Origin: Treponema sp.
GTDB taxonomy: Bacteria; Spirochaetota; Spirochaetia; Treponematales; Breznakiellaceae
Direction: 5' to 3'
Length of the DNA: 64,000 nucleotides
Assembly (NCBI GenBank): GCA_009777535.1
Contig: WRLP01000006.1
Span: 80,432 to 144,431, forward strand
Shown: in pieces, positions 41,351 through 50,683 of the stretch
Layout: every line of letters starts with the position of its first letter
Numbering within the stretch: the stretch's first letter is position 1
Translations under genes and position numbers: made by a program
The notes under the pieces: generated by a model
Told to the model about the DNA's origin: nothing
The model's database searches: none
Seen by the model: only the letters and a program-made list of their open reading frames with translations

Positions 41351-41797
41351 ATGAATAAAAATGTAAATTTTGAAGATACAATATTTATCCTTAATGTCAG
41401 AATAAGAATGGTACGGGATCTCCTCCGACTTGATACTGATACAAATTTATTTTTGCACAAAAGCATGGACGATCTTGAATTTATAGGTTCCTCACTGGAA
41501 ATACTAACGGAAAAACTTCTTGCCAACACAAAATTTATTGATCGGGAAGGTGAATCAGATAACCTGTGCGACGCCGAATGGCAGTTCAACCGGCTTCTGA
41601 CCGAATTCGCAGGCGATTCAAGCCCTTTCTCTGCCGCACGTTTTCCTGAAATTGAAAAGGACATATTAAAACTTAAAGCGGAAAGCTCAAGGCGGCGCAG
41701 GCTGATCGACGAGACCAGCACTCCATCGGAGTTATCCGAATCGGGGCCAGCGGTCAGCCGGGCGGAATTAAGCGAGCTCTTAAAGGGCAGTGATTGA
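41351..41797 (+). CDS. Uncharacterised 148-residue helical protein
   Basis: Almost entirely alpha-helical in appearance, with charged heptad-like stretches (NLFLHKSMDDLEFIGSSLEILTEKLLANTKFIDRE) and an ERRRRLIDE-like basic patch near the end. No signal peptide or membrane segment. No ribosome-binding site is seen before the ATG. Its TGA overlaps the rsmD TTG start (TTGA), so it is translated with rsmD. Treponemal genomes have similar small proteins beside rsmD, recalled but not verified. Confidence 0.65.
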   Translation: MNKNVNFEDTIFILNVRIRMVRDLLRLDTDTNLFLHKSMDDLEFIGSSLEILTEKLLANTKFIDREGESDNLCDAEWQFNRLLTEFAGDSSPFSAARFPEIEKDILKLKAESSRRRRLIDETSTPSELSESGPAVSRAELSELLKGSD

Positions 41798-42327
41798 GAA
41801 TTACAGGCGGCGTTCTCGGCGGAAGACAGATTGAAGTACCGCCCGGAATAATTAGGCCGAGCATGGACAGAATGAGGGAGTCGGTTTTCGCCTGCCTGGG
41901 AGATATTTCCGGGCTTTCCTTTCTTGACCTTTTTTCAGGCTCCGGAATTATTGCGCTGGAAGCCGCTTCAAGAGGAGCTGCCTGTATCGAGGCAGTGGAA
42001 AATGACAAACTTAAAAGAAAAGCCCTGCTTGCAAATGTTTCGATCTCTCCGGTACGAATAAATTGCCATTTTGTGCCCGCCGAGTTGTATATTAAGCGTG
42101 CGAAACGCGGTTTTGATATCATCTTTCTCGATCCCCCCTTCCGGTATCAGTTCAAGCGCGAACTTATAAGGAATATAGCCGCTTCCGTCCTTTTTACAAA
42201 TGAAAGCAGACTGCTTATTCATTATCCCCGCAATGATTCCCATTGGGATCCCATAAAGCCCCTCGTTAAAAGCGACTCCCGTGAATACGGCCGCTCGATA
42301 GTCGACTTTTTTACTTCACGATTTTAG
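41794..42327 (+). CDS. rsmD: 16S rRNA (guanine-966 N2)-methyltransferase
   Basis: Methylates G966 of 16S rRNA. It has the RsmD opening RITGGVLGGRQIEVPPG..RPSMDRMRESVFACLG, motif I FLDLFSGSGIIALEAASRGA and the catalytic FLDPPFRY (DPPF). The 177-residue length is right. The TTG start at 41794 overlaps the previous stop (TTGA); the protein begins exactly where the family does. Confidence 0.92.
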   Translation: MRITGGVLGGRQIEVPPGIIRPSMDRMRESVFACLGDISGLSFLDLFSGSGIIALEAASRGAACIEAVENDKLKRKALLANVSISPVRINCHFVPAELYIKRAKRGFDIIFLDPPFRYQFKRELIRNIAASVLFTNESRLLIHYPRNDSHWDPIKPLVKSDSREYGRSIVDFFTSRF

Positions 42328-42382
42328 TTGTTTTTTTTGCTGAATATGCTGATAATATAAATAAGGTCTAATTAAGAAAAAT

Positions 42383-42727
42383 ATGGATTATAAAAAAGCG
42401 TTTGAGAAATTTAAAGAACATGACGCATTTATAAAAACAACTGTCCCCCGGAATATTGAAGGCTCCAGCAAGGCCGCTTTGAACCGCAAGGGCAACATTC
42501 TATACAACAGCGGTGAAATCGAAAAAGCCCGGCGGATTTTTGTAACCACCGGATATTCCGACGGTATTTCCAGAGTCGGAGACCATTATTTGTCGCAGAA
42601 CAAAATACTGGACGCAATGAAGATGTATTGGATTGCCCCTGATCGTCCAAAACTGGAACCCCTGCTTTCTCAGCTTGCCGGTGTTCTGTCGGGTTTAATC
42701 AGCGAAGAAGAGGAATCCAATGACTGA
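42383..42727 (+). CDS. Small TPR-operon protein, 114 residues
   Basis: Helical protein with one TPR-like helix pair (KGNILYNSGEIEKARRIFVTTGYSDGISRVGDHYLSQNKILDAMKMYWIAP). AAGG lies 15 bases before the ATG. It ends with an acidic tail and overlaps the larger TPR gene by 8 bases. Likely a partner of that protein; no specific function is recognised. Confidence 0.75.
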   Translation: MDYKKAFEKFKEHDAFIKTTVPRNIEGSSKAALNRKGNILYNSGEIEKARRIFVTTGYSDGISRVGDHYLSQNKILDAMKMYWIAPDRPKLEPLLSQLAGVLSGLISEEEESND

Positions 42728-43847
42728 CGCCGCCAGCGCTTTATTCAGCGAAGATCAGGCAAAAACCATGGAAAGCCACGATATTTCAGAGATTTCAAAA
42801 AGAGGCTATCAGTTTCTTAAAGAAAACAAAATATCGGACGCGATTGACTGTTTTACCAGAATTCTGCTGGTAGACGAAAACAACAACTATGCCCTGGTGG
42901 GAATGGGAGATGCGACTCGCAAGCGCGGTTCCTGCCGCGAAGCGGTAACATTCTATCAGCGCTGCCTGTCATACCATCCCGGAAACAATTACGCTCTTTT
43001 TGGACTGGCGGACTGCTACAAGGCCCTGAACCAATATCAGAAAGCCATCGAGATATGGGAACAGTACCTTTTACACGACAATAAAAATATTACGGTTCTT
43101 ACCAGGGTTGCGGACGCTTACCGCAAGGTCAGGGATTTTAAACACTCAAAAACCATTTATCTGCGTGTTCTGGAAATGGAGAGAACAAATCCATACGCCA
43201 TCATCGGACTTGGACATCTGCACTATGACTTTAAGGAATACAAGGACGCCCTTTACTACTGGGAAAAGATGCTCAGCATGAACAGCGAAAATGTGGACAT
43301 ACGGGTACTGACATCAATCGGCAACTGCCACCGTAAATTAAAAACATTTTGCGAAGGCATTCCGTATTTCGATGAGGCGTTGAAGAAAGAAGCGTGCAAT
43401 TTCTACGCACTTTTTGGGCTTGCCGATTGTTACAGGGGAATGAACCGCCCGGAACAGTCCCTTGAATACTGGAATCGCATTCTGGAGCAGGATCCCCGTA
43501 ACAAGGTAATCCTTACCCGTGCAGGTGATGCCTACAGAACCATCAGCGATTATATAAAAGCCCAGGAATATTACGAGCGGGCGCTGAATATCGAATTTGA
43601 TACTTATGCCGTTCTTGGCCTGGCTTTGAATGCAAAAGTTCAGGGAAGATATGAGGAAGCCATTACCTCTCTTAAAAGACTGATACAGCAGGATAACAGG
43701 AATCACCGCCTTTTTGTCGAACTTTCGGAATGTTACTTTGAAAAGGGCGATCGCGGCATTGCCATAGAAACCCTGGAAGAATTCCAGAAAATGGGAATAA
43801 GGAACGCATGTATTGCTGAAATGCTGGAAAAAATCAGCAATGCCTGA
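42720..43847 (+). CDS. TPR-repeat protein, 375 residues
   Basis: About nine tetratricopeptide repeats span nearly the whole chain (for example NNYALVGMGDATRKRGSCREAVTFYQRCLSYHPG and NFYALFGLADCYRGMNRPEQSLEYWNRILEQDP). No signal peptide, so cytoplasmic. TPR proteins act as scaffolds for protein complexes. It lies between a small helper and rlmN with overlaps at both ends. Confidence 0.85.
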   Translation: MTDAASALFSEDQAKTMESHDISEISKRGYQFLKENKISDAIDCFTRILLVDENNNYALVGMGDATRKRGSCREAVTFYQRCLSYHPGNNYALFGLADCYKALNQYQKAIEIWEQYLLHDNKNITVLTRVADAYRKVRDFKHSKTIYLRVLEMERTNPYAIIGLGHLHYDFKEYKDALYYWEKMLSMNSENVDIRVLTSIGNCHRKLKTFCEGIPYFDEALKKEACNFYALFGLADCYRGMNRPEQSLEYWNRILEQDPRNKVILTRAGDAYRTISDYIKAQEYYERALNIEFDTYAVLGLALNAKVQGRYEEAITSLKRLIQQDNRNHRLFVELSECYFEKGDRGIAIETLEEFQKMGIRNACIAEMLEKISNA

Positions 43848-44949
43848 ACAGCGCAGCCGAACCGCGTTAGTTGAAGACCAGACAACAATAACAGAAAAAA
43901 TAACGCTTTGCGGACTTCCTCTTGCTGAACTGGCAGACCTGCTGGCCCCGCTGCCCCGCTACCGTTCGGCCCAGATTTTCAAATGGATAGCGCGCGGTGT
44001 TCAGGACATAGACCAAATGACCGATATTCCGATCCCGTTACGGGAAGAGTTAGACCGGCGTTTTACGGTTTCTTCCGGCATTATAGAAAACCGTTATGAC
44101 AGCAGGGATTCCATGAAACTCGTCCTTGGCTTTCCCGGCGGAATAACTGTCGAGGCCGTTATGCTTGCCGACGCCAAAAAACGCCTGACAGTCTGTCTGT
44201 CTACCCAGGCCGGCTGTCCATTGGGATGCGTATTCTGCAAAACAGGCTCTGTTGGATTTATCCGGAACTTAAGCGCCGCTGAAATCGTCGAACAATTTCT
44301 TTTTCTGCGCCGCTGTGCCGCACAGGATGGAAGACCTGGCATCGGTAACATTGTTGTCATGGGCATGGGAGAACCCCTGCTTAACCTTGGCGAACTGCGA
44401 AAGGCGATTGCTGTAATTACCGATCCCAATGGAATGAATTTTTCCAGGCGGCGCATTACGGTTTCCACCTGCGGCATCAGCGAGGGCATCCAGGAGCTTT
44501 GCGAAAACGGGCCTTTTGTAAGGCTTGCCCTTTCGCTGGTCACGGCGGATGAACAATTGCGAAAAAGATTAATGCCCGCCGCGGCAGGCGAGAAGCTGTC
44601 TAAAATAAAAGAAGCCTTGCTGAACTTTCAGAAAGCCGGCGGCGGGCGCATCACTCTGGAAGCTGTGCTGCTTGGCGGAATCAATACCCGCAAAGAAGAC
44701 GCGCTGTCTATTAAGGAATTCGCCGGCGGCCTGGACACAGTTGTAAACCTTATTCCGTGGAATCCGATTGAAGGCCTGAACTTTGAAGGTATTCCCCTGC
44801 ATGAGCCTGAAAGGAAGGAAGTGGAAAAATATTCCGCCATGCTGGAAAGCATGGGCTTAAAGGTAACAAGACGCATGAGCAGGGGCAGGGGCATAATGGG
44901 GGCTTGCGGCCAGCTGGCGGCAGGACGGCTTACCGCAGCAGCAGATTGA
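43840..44949 (+). CDS. rlmN: 23S rRNA/tRNA (adenine C2) methyltransferase RlmN
   Basis: Radical SAM methyltransferase acting on A2503 of 23S rRNA and A37 of some tRNAs. The cluster ligands are in AGCPLGCVFCKTG (CX3CX2C) and the mechanistic C-terminal Cys is in GIMGACGQLAAG. NIVVMGMGEPLLN and RRITVSTCGI are typical. The ATG at 43840 overlaps the TPR stop (ATGCCTGA); the ORF opening at 43813 is not needed. Its end overlaps the convergent DUF445 gene by 20 bases. Confidence 0.94.
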   Translation: MPEQRSRTALVEDQTTITEKITLCGLPLAELADLLAPLPRYRSAQIFKWIARGVQDIDQMTDIPIPLREELDRRFTVSSGIIENRYDSRDSMKLVLGFPGGITVEAVMLADAKKRLTVCLSTQAGCPLGCVFCKTGSVGFIRNLSAAEIVEQFLFLRRCAAQDGRPGIGNIVVMGMGEPLLNLGELRKAIAVITDPNGMNFSRRRITVSTCGISEGIQELCENGPFVRLALSLVTADEQLRKRLMPAAAGEKLSKIKEALLNFQKAGGGRITLEAVLLGGINTRKEDALSIKEFAGGLDTVVNLIPWNPIEGLNFEGIPLHEPERKEVEKYSAMLESMGLKVTRRMSRGRGIMGACGQLAAGRLTAAAD

Positions 44950-45889
44950 AAAAAACCTGGAACAAACCTATAAGGAAGCCCAGTATTCCTCCGAAAATAT
45001 TTATCCACTTAAACTGATCGGCCATAACATCAAGGATAATTCTTTCGACACGCAGCATATCAAGCGAATCGATTCTCTGGCGTACCATCTCCTTGATATC
45101 AATAGACGCCAGCAGATCTTCCAGGTTTGCATCCAGCGCCGACAGCATTTTCGCGAGCAGAAACTCATCAAGGTTTTCTTTATCTTCTGCGCCCAGATTT
45201 AAAAAACCTCCGATGCTTTTGCCCTGACCGCCTGTAATGCGCTCCACGGCGGCGCAGGCGGCTTTCAGCAGTCTTTGTTTAACATCAGCATCTTCCAGCA
45301 AGCTGTCAACGCTGACAATCAAATCGTCGACTATTTCTGGCATCTTTTTGCTTAAAGTCATGTCGTACTGCGCCGCCGAAAGAAAAATGCGCTGAAAAAC
45401 ATTCAGTCTTAAAATGGCGTTGTTAAGAAAAACCTGTCCCTTCGATTCAAGTTCACGGCGAATATCCTGCCGGCGCAGAAAATCCATAAAGGAGCTCTTT
45501 ATATCGGGATACAATTTTTCTGCTTCTTGTTTTATTTTATTCAAAAGATAACCGGCGTTATCGGCAAATAGATCCCCGGGGGGAGAAGCCAAAATTTTTT
45601 CTGTAAAAACAGAAAATGATTTTTTAATATTATCCCTAACCCCCTTCTGCGCCAGGCGCTGCCGCAATATTTCGGGGGTCAGGAGTTCCCTCTCCACCAT
45701 GGCACCGATACTAAGTGCCAGCCTGTGCCTCTGGCGCGGGAGTACCCCCGGTGTAAAGGGCAGCCTGAGACCAAGAATGCGGATTTCGCCAAGCGGGCGG
45801 AACAACATTCTGATTGCGACTACATTTGTAACAAATCCTATAACAGCGCCTACAAGGGGCGGAACCGCGAAAAAAATTATATCTTTCAC
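44930..45889 (-). CDS. DUF445 family membrane protein
   Basis: The 319-residue protein begins with a membrane helix and the DUF445 signature AVIGFVTNVVAIRMLFRPLGE...PFTPGVLPRQRHRLALSIGAMVERELLT, has a long helical soluble middle, and ends with a second membrane helix (IFGGILGFLIGLFQVFFNLLL). Function unknown; family members sit in the cytoplasmic membrane. It overlaps the SH3 lipoprotein gene by 4 bases. Confidence 0.87.
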   Translation of the reverse strand: MKDIIFFAVPPLVGAVIGFVTNVVAIRMLFRPLGEIRILGLRLPFTPGVLPRQRHRLALSIGAMVERELLTPEILRQRLAQKGVRDNIKKSFSVFTEKILASPPGDLFADNAGYLLNKIKQEAEKLYPDIKSSFMDFLRRQDIRRELESKGQVFLNNAILRLNVFQRIFLSAAQYDMTLSKKMPEIVDDLIVSVDSLLEDADVKQRLLKAACAAVERITGGQGKSIGGFLNLGAEDKENLDEFLLAKMLSALDANLEDLLASIDIKEMVRQRIDSLDMLRVERIILDVMADQFKWINIFGGILGFLIGLFQVFFNLLLR

Positions 45890-46281
45890 CGGTTCATTGA
45901 TTGGGCCGCAGTTCTTGCCCTGCTTTCGTTATCATATATGTCCATTACATCTTCCGTAAGCCAGCCGTTATGCTCCGTATCGGTTAATACCCAGGATCGC
46001 ATACCGCCCGCATTGTTGACTATACGCCTCCGGAGTACCCGTACAAGGGTGCCCCTCCTTAAATATCCAAGCGAAGCGCTGTCTTCAGTCGGCTCCGCCA
46101 GAACATGGGTAAAAGAAGAAGTAATAACCCCATATCCAATATAGTCTTTTGAAAGCGGGGATGTTACAGGGGGAACAACCGGATTGTCTTCCTTTTTTCC
46201 GTTACAGGCGCACAGAAAAATGGCAATAATGCTTAAAAATACCATTGCTTGACCAAGGTTATATTTGTCCGCTACTCTCAT
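45886..46281 (-). CDS. SH3-like-domain lipoprotein
   Basis: Lipoprotein signal ending in IAIFLCAC, a short Pro-rich spacer, then a bacterial SH3-like domain (SFTHVLAEPTEDSASLGYLRRGTLVRVLRRRIVN...WVLTDTEHNGWLTEDVM), which often binds peptidoglycan. The start is uncertain: 46281 gives a basic N-region, 46245 gives a shorter signal, and 46338 would overlap the divergent omptin gene. Confidence 0.72.
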   Translation of the reverse strand: MRVADKYNLGQAMVFLSIIAIFLCACNGKKEDNPVVPPVTSPLSKDYIGYGVITSSFTHVLAEPTEDSASLGYLRRGTLVRVLRRRIVNNAGGMRSWVLTDTEHNGWLTEDVMDIYDNESRARTAAQSMNR

Positions 46282-46285
46282 TCTA

Positions 46286-47281
46286 ATGAAAAATATAACC
46301 GCTTTGACGGTTTTAGTCATCATTCTTTCCGCCATCACTTCAAAATTTCCGCTGTCCGGCCAGGAGCTTAAAAAGGAAAGAAACTATACCCTTTCCATTG
46401 CGCCGCAATTCGGTATTCTGGACGGAGAAGCCCTGGAAATTGTTTACCCAACAGTTGAAAAAGGCGAATTGTTAAGTGAATTAATTTGGGAAATGAATCC
46501 CCTGTTCTACTGGGGAGCCGGCCTTGATTACAGCCTTATTGAGCCGATGAAACGACCTGGTTTTTTTTCCGCCTTGTCGATAAAAGCCGGCTTTCCCGGA
46601 GAAACCGGCAAAATGGAAGATCGTGATTGGCAGTCAATAGAAAACGGAGCCCTTACAAATTTTTCCAGCCATACCAATATTACCGAAGATTTTTTTTGTT
46701 TGGATATTTCCATGGGCATTTCCATTCCCGTCGGCAATTTATTTCTTTTTAAAACATTCATCGGCGGTTCATGGATGAATTTATCTTTTACCGGAAGAGA
46801 CGGCCACGGGATATACGCACGGGGTAACCCAAGAGACTCAGGAAAATATTTCCCGATGGACGATAATCCGGATAGACGGTCTTTTAACGGCAGGGTTATC
46901 ACCTATTCACAGGAATGGCTTATACTGTCGGCCGGCGCCGGAATTGGCATTGGGTTTCTTGAGCATTTTTTACTTGATTTATCATTTCAAATCAGCCCTC
47001 TTACATTTTGTTATGCAGAAGACAATCACATATTAACACGTTATACGTATATAGACATTTCCCGTTTCGGCATTTTTCTTGAACCCCGCTGCAAACTGAG
47101 CTTTACACCCGTTGGATGGCTTGGCCTTTCCCTCGATTTTGCGTACAGGCAAATCGGCCCGGCAAAAGGAGAGTCATTCTACAGGGTGGGCAGCAGCGGC
47201 GGCTACCATAAAAGTGAAAACAGGGTGGGAGCCGGTCTTTCATTACTCGACTACGGCTTGTCTGTCAAGGTAATTTTTTAG
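46286..47281 (+). CDS. Omptin-family outer-membrane protease
   Basis: The 331-residue protein has a signal peptide (KNITALTVLVIILSAITS) and alternating beta-strand pattern of a ten-strand barrel ending in Phe (SVKVIF). The catalytic residues of OmpT-type enzymes can be matched: the first pair Asp112/Asp114 in KMEDRDW and the second pair Asp246/His248 in AEDNHIL. Omptins cleave surface or host proteins and normally need LPS for activity. Divergent from the SH3 lipoprotein with almost no gap and without a clear ribosome-binding site, so the start is provisional. The 3' end overlaps the NUDIX gene by 39 bases. Confidence 0.75.
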   Translation: MKNITALTVLVIILSAITSKFPLSGQELKKERNYTLSIAPQFGILDGEALEIVYPTVEKGELLSELIWEMNPLFYWGAGLDYSLIEPMKRPGFFSALSIKAGFPGETGKMEDRDWQSIENGALTNFSSHTNITEDFFCLDISMGISIPVGNLFLFKTFIGGSWMNLSFTGRDGHGIYARGNPRDSGKYFPMDDNPDRRSFNGRVITYSQEWLILSAGAGIGIGFLEHFLLDLSFQISPLTFCYAEDNHILTRYTYIDISRFGIFLEPRCKLSFTPVGWLGLSLDFAYRQIGPAKGESFYRVGSSGGYHKSENRVGAGLSLLDYGLSVKVIF

Positions 47282-47668
47282 AGCCGGAAGCAGGGCAAGA
47301 TCGGACGGGACAAAATCGATTTCTTTAATTTCAGCTATGGAAGCCCAGCGCCACCGGCTATGTTCGGCAAGGTTTAGTTCTTTCAGATTAAGTATACCGG
47401 ATAAAAAAACGCGGTACGCGTAAAGCAGAAAATTTTTGCCGTTATGTTCAAAGGAAGAATCGGCAATCAGGGAACCAACCTCAACACCAATGCCGAACTC
47501 TTCAAGAAATTCCCGCCTTAGGGCTTCCTCGTTACTCTCGCCTTCTTCGGCTTTTCCGCCCGGGAACTCCCACTTATCAGCCAGGGCACCCGCGCCCTTT
47601 CGCTGCGCTATAAAGAGCTGTTCTTTATTTATTACAATGCCGGCAACTGAACGCCGTATTTGCGGCAT
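47243..47668 (-). CDS. MutT-like NUDIX hydrolase
   Basis: A complete Nudix box GGKAEEGESNEEALRREFLEEFGI is present (GX5EX7REUXEEXGU), with WEFPGG before it, typical of 8-oxo-dGTP-cleaning MutT proteins. The 141-residue length fits. It likely protects DNA against oxidised nucleotides. It is convergent with and overlaps the omptin gene. Confidence 0.9.
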   Translation of the reverse strand: MPQIRRSVAGIVINKEQLFIAQRKGAGALADKWEFPGGKAEEGESNEEALRREFLEEFGIGVEVGSLIADSSFEHNGKNFLLYAYRVFLSGILNLKELNLAEHSRWRWASIAEIKEIDFVPSDLALLPALKNYLDRQAVVE

Positions 47669-47671
47669 GGC

Positions 47672-48100
47672 TTAAAGAAACAGGGCCTGCGGAAAGAGAA
47701 AGTGAAGCAGGGCGGTAACAAGCAGGGCGGCGCCAAGAAACTTCCGGTAGCGAAGCAGGTTTTCACCAAGGCGATCCATTCGGCTGTCTTTATCGACAGA
47801 AGCAGTAGATTGCCGCCGGTAAACGCCAAAAATTAAAACAAAACCTGCAATTACTCCCGCCACAGCCGGCAGAAGATCGCCAAGGATTGGAATATTATCC
47901 ATCGCCGGGGAGAGCAGCTTTAAAACACCCGAAATAATGCTTAAAATACCTAAAACAAGATGAAAAGTAGGGTTGTTAATTGATAAAACGCCCGTATTGA
48001 AACCCTTATCGACGTTTTCTTCTCCGGCGCCGTCATAAACAAAAAGTATGTAACCAATCAGACTGTTACAAAGTATGGATAAAAAGTAAAACTGTATCAT
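47672..48100 (-). CDS. Uncharacterised membrane protein, 142 residues
   Basis: Four predicted membrane segments (start of the chain; FHLVLGILSIISGVLKLL; LLPAVAGVIAGFVLIFGVY; FLGAALLVTALLHFLFPQALFL) with a short charged loop KDSRMDRLGENLLRYRK. No family recognised; similar proteins seem common in treponemes (recall only). It lies 3 bases upstream of the NUDIX gene on the same strand. Confidence 0.7.
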   Translation of the reverse strand: MIQFYFLSILCNSLIGYILFVYDGAGEENVDKGFNTGVLSINNPTFHLVLGILSIISGVLKLLSPAMDNIPILGDLLPAVAGVIAGFVLIFGVYRRQSTASVDKDSRMDRLGENLLRYRKFLGAALLVTALLHFLFPQALFL

Positions 48101-48148
48101 TAGCCGATTGTAGCAATATAAAATGATTTTTGTCTACCGCACAGTCCA

Positions 48149-48745
48149 TCATTCCGGCCTTATCGTAATACTCAGCGTGGATTTTTCGGTTTGAAATACC
48201 AAAATTAATTCGTCAGAATCAAAGGGAACTGCAAAGCGATACTCTTCTTCCGGCTCCTGTGTAAAAAAAAGACGGCTATAAAACACTGGGTATTCTTCTT
48301 CTATATTTTTTACCACCGGCGAAACAGCGATGTCTACGGCGCCGGTGTAAATATCGTTTTGTCTTGTGCCTTTATTTATCGTTTTCCTTACCGTAAGAAT
48401 TACGGTTCCTTCGTGCACATTCCCCTTTACTATCAGCTTATTCCCGTCCAGGGAATGACTCGTTTCAAAATAACCGCCCAGCGAAAGAAAAATAATCATG
48501 ACGCATAACAATACTATTGTAATAAAAAGAAATGCTTTTGATTTGGTTGAAACCAGGGAACCAAGCAGGCCAAACCTGCGCCGCTTTGGTTCAATGTATA
48601 AGTCTTTTACCGCCCGCGGAGCCTTTGCAAGCCGCTTCTCCCTGTCGTAATAAAAGTGAAGCTCTCCGTCCTCGCCACTTCGATCCAGAGAAGAATCCGT
48701 CTTGCTTAATTTATAAGCTGCGTTTGGCCGGGTTTTTTCACTCAT
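48149..48745 (-). CDS. Uncharacterised single-pass membrane protein, 198 residues
   Basis: A basic, hydrophilic N-terminus of about 78 residues precedes one helix (AFLFITIVLLCVMIIFLSLGGYF) and a beta-rich outer domain (NKLIVKGNVHEGTVILTVRKTINKGTRQ...). The start overlaps the neighbouring lipoprotein stop by 4 bases, so the two are coupled. Function unknown. Confidence 0.72.
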   Translation of the reverse strand: MSEKTRPNAAYKLSKTDSSLDRSGEDGELHFYYDREKRLAKAPRAVKDLYIEPKRRRFGLLGSLVSTKSKAFLFITIVLLCVMIIFLSLGGYFETSHSLDGNKLIVKGNVHEGTVILTVRKTINKGTRQNDIYTGAVDIAVSPVVKNIEEEYPVFYSRLFFTQEPEEEYRFAVPFDSDELILVFQTEKSTLSITIRPE

Positions 48746-49938
48746 TGTGTTTCTCCGATAAACGCGTCTGTGCGCCAGCAGACCAGTTTGGCCTGAAAGT
48801 CATCAACCAGCATGGCGCATAGGATCCCTTCCGCAGAAAGATAAAAATCATTAAATCTCAGTTCATCATTTGAAAACCGGACTAACCCGCGGCGCTGCTG
48901 CCTGGTATAGGTATCAAGAAAAAGTATTGAATACCCCGTATCAACCGGAAAATACAGGAAAACTCTTCCGCCGCGCATGGCGCCAAGCATTGAATAAAAC
49001 ATTCTTACATTCTGCTGGCGCACTGTTGTGGGATATTCAAATAACGGAACCTCTAACATACTTACATAGGTACCGCTTTCCACATTCAAAGTCCATATAA
49101 CCGAACTGCCGGGTTCATTTCCCGTCCTTGTGTTGGTGGACTCGTCCAGAGTATCCATATAGTAGTCCACTTTAATAAGGAGTCTCCTGGAATCCGGTAC
49201 TGCAACAATACTGTCTATGGAAAACATTGAGGCGGGCCAGTCAGGCCGTTCAGGAATTGTATTATTCTTGATTTTTATCAGGTACAGAAGCATCCCGGAA
49301 TTATCAAACCAAAATACATCCCAGCCGTCGGAAATCCTGCAGACAACCACAAGATCATCTCTTGTCGAGGTATAAATGCCCACTATTCTGGGAAATGGCG
49401 TGCCCCCTACCCCATCCTGACCAAGGTATTTAATAAATTGCCCGTTTTGATCAAAATGCAGGATCACACCGTCAAGTATGGTTTTATTTTCTGTGTCGAA
49501 TCTTAAGCCCTGGGCGGGCAGCCTGTCTTCAACATAAATATGTCTGCGGGAGTCCACTGTAATCCTGCCCGGTTCCCTGAGCGGATATGAATATGCCCAG
49601 CGTGTAGCCTGCCCGCCTTCGGCGAAACTTGTTCTAAGACTGATGGGACTTGGATTTGTTTCCTCGTTATAGATCATAAAAAGTAAATCGCCGTAGGAAT
49701 TAAAGCGGACAATCTTGGCGCTGTTACCATCGGCAATGTAAAACAATCCATCACGCATGGCAACACCGGTACGCTTGAGCCCACCGCTTCCTTCCAGCGA
49801 ATACAAAGCAATTTGATCTTCCATGGGGCCTATATCCAGGGTAAAAAGATCCTGCCTTTCAATGGAGTCGTATTCAGAGTTCTTACAGGAAAAAAAAACA
49901 ATAACGACAATGACAATTAAAGGGAAAACCGCCTTCAT
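48742..49938 (-). CDS. LIC_12708-like beta-propeller-type lipoprotein
   Basis: Signal peptide with lipobox VFFSC, then a 375-residue beta-rich domain with repeated blades (GLFYIADGNSAKIVRFNSYGDLLFMIYNEE; GRITVDSRRHIYVEDRLPAQGLRFD; FWFDNSGMLLYLIKI), suggesting a six-bladed NHL-like propeller. The family is conserved in spirochaetes; function unknown, presumably envelope-associated. Confidence 0.78.
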   Translation of the reverse strand: MKAVFPLIVIVVIVFFSCKNSEYDSIERQDLFTLDIGPMEDQIALYSLEGSGGLKRTGVAMRDGLFYIADGNSAKIVRFNSYGDLLFMIYNEETNPSPISLRTSFAEGGQATRWAYSYPLREPGRITVDSRRHIYVEDRLPAQGLRFDTENKTILDGVILHFDQNGQFIKYLGQDGVGGTPFPRIVGIYTSTRDDLVVVCRISDGWDVFWFDNSGMLLYLIKIKNNTIPERPDWPASMFSIDSIVAVPDSRRLLIKVDYYMDTLDESTNTRTGNEPGSSVIWTLNVESGTYVSMLEVPLFEYPTTVRQQNVRMFYSMLGAMRGGRVFLYFPVDTGYSILFLDTYTRQQRRGLVRFSNDELRFNDFYLSAEGILCAMLVDDFQAKLVCWRTDAFIGETQ

Positions 49939-49972
49939 ATATTTTATAAATTCGATCTTTTTAATCCCCTTG

Positions 49973-50647
49973 TCAATTGAGCCTGTTTTGGAAATTCATG
50001 TTTTGCAGTTTATTTACCAGTACGCTCTTGTTGTCATTTTCAAAAAAACTGGTTCCCATCACCAGCACATCAGATCCGGCATTTATTGCCTGGATAGATG
50101 TATCATCATTAATGCCACCGTCAACCGAAATAAGAAAATCAAGATTACGCTCTTTTCGCATTACAGATAGTTTTCTTACCTTTTCTAAACATTCAGGTAT
50201 CAATTTTTGTGCGCCAAAACCGGGATTCACAGTCATTACAAGCACCAAATCTGCAAAGGGCAGCAGTTCCTCAAGCGTGGAAACCGGCGTAGAGGGAACT
50301 ATGCTTATTCCGGCTTTTTTTCCACGGGTTTTAATCCGCTGCAGAAGACGGTGAGAATGAATTTCCGCCTCTGCATGAAAAGTAATACAGTCAGCACCGG
50401 CCCCGATAAAATCATCAATGAAGTTCCCCGGCTCAACAATCATAAGATGCACATCCAGAAAAGCCCTGGTACGCCTGCGGATATCCGCTACCAATTTCGA
50501 ACCGAAAGTGATATTTGGAACAAAACGGCCGTCCATTACATCTACATGCAGCCAGGAAGCGCCGGAATTGTCAATTTCTTTAACAGCACCTCCAAAATCA
50601 GCATAATCAGCGGCCAAAATCGAAGGAGAAACGATAATATTACCCAC
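49973..50647 (-). CDS. rpe: Ribulose-phosphate 3-epimerase
   Basis: Interconverts ribulose-5-phosphate and xylulose-5-phosphate. Family motifs: SPSILAADYADFG, LHVDVMDGRFVPNITFG, DVHLMIVEPGNFI, MTVNPGFGAQKLI and SVDGGINDDTS. The GTG at 50647 is chosen over the GTG at 50653 because the promoter's -10 ends at 50655 and the expected start is about 50648; the message would then be leaderless. The length of 224 residues is normal. Confidence 0.92.
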   Translation of the reverse strand: MGNIIVSPSILAADYADFGGAVKEIDNSGASWLHVDVMDGRFVPNITFGSKLVADIRRRTRAFLDVHLMIVEPGNFIDDFIGAGADCITFHAEAEIHSHRLLQRIKTRGKKAGISIVPSTPVSTLEELLPFADLVLVMTVNPGFGAQKLIPECLEKVRKLSVMRKERNLDFLISVDGGINDDTSIQAINAGSDVLVMGTSFFENDNKSVLVNKLQNMNFQNRLN

Positions 50648-50654
50648 TTTCACA

Positions 50655-50683
50655 GCATAACGTCAAATAAAGACTATTGTCAA
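50655..50683 (-). promoter_or_regulatory. Promoter of rpe
   Basis: Minus strand TTGACA (50678-50683), 17-base spacer, TTATGC (50655-50660). Confidence 0.6.
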
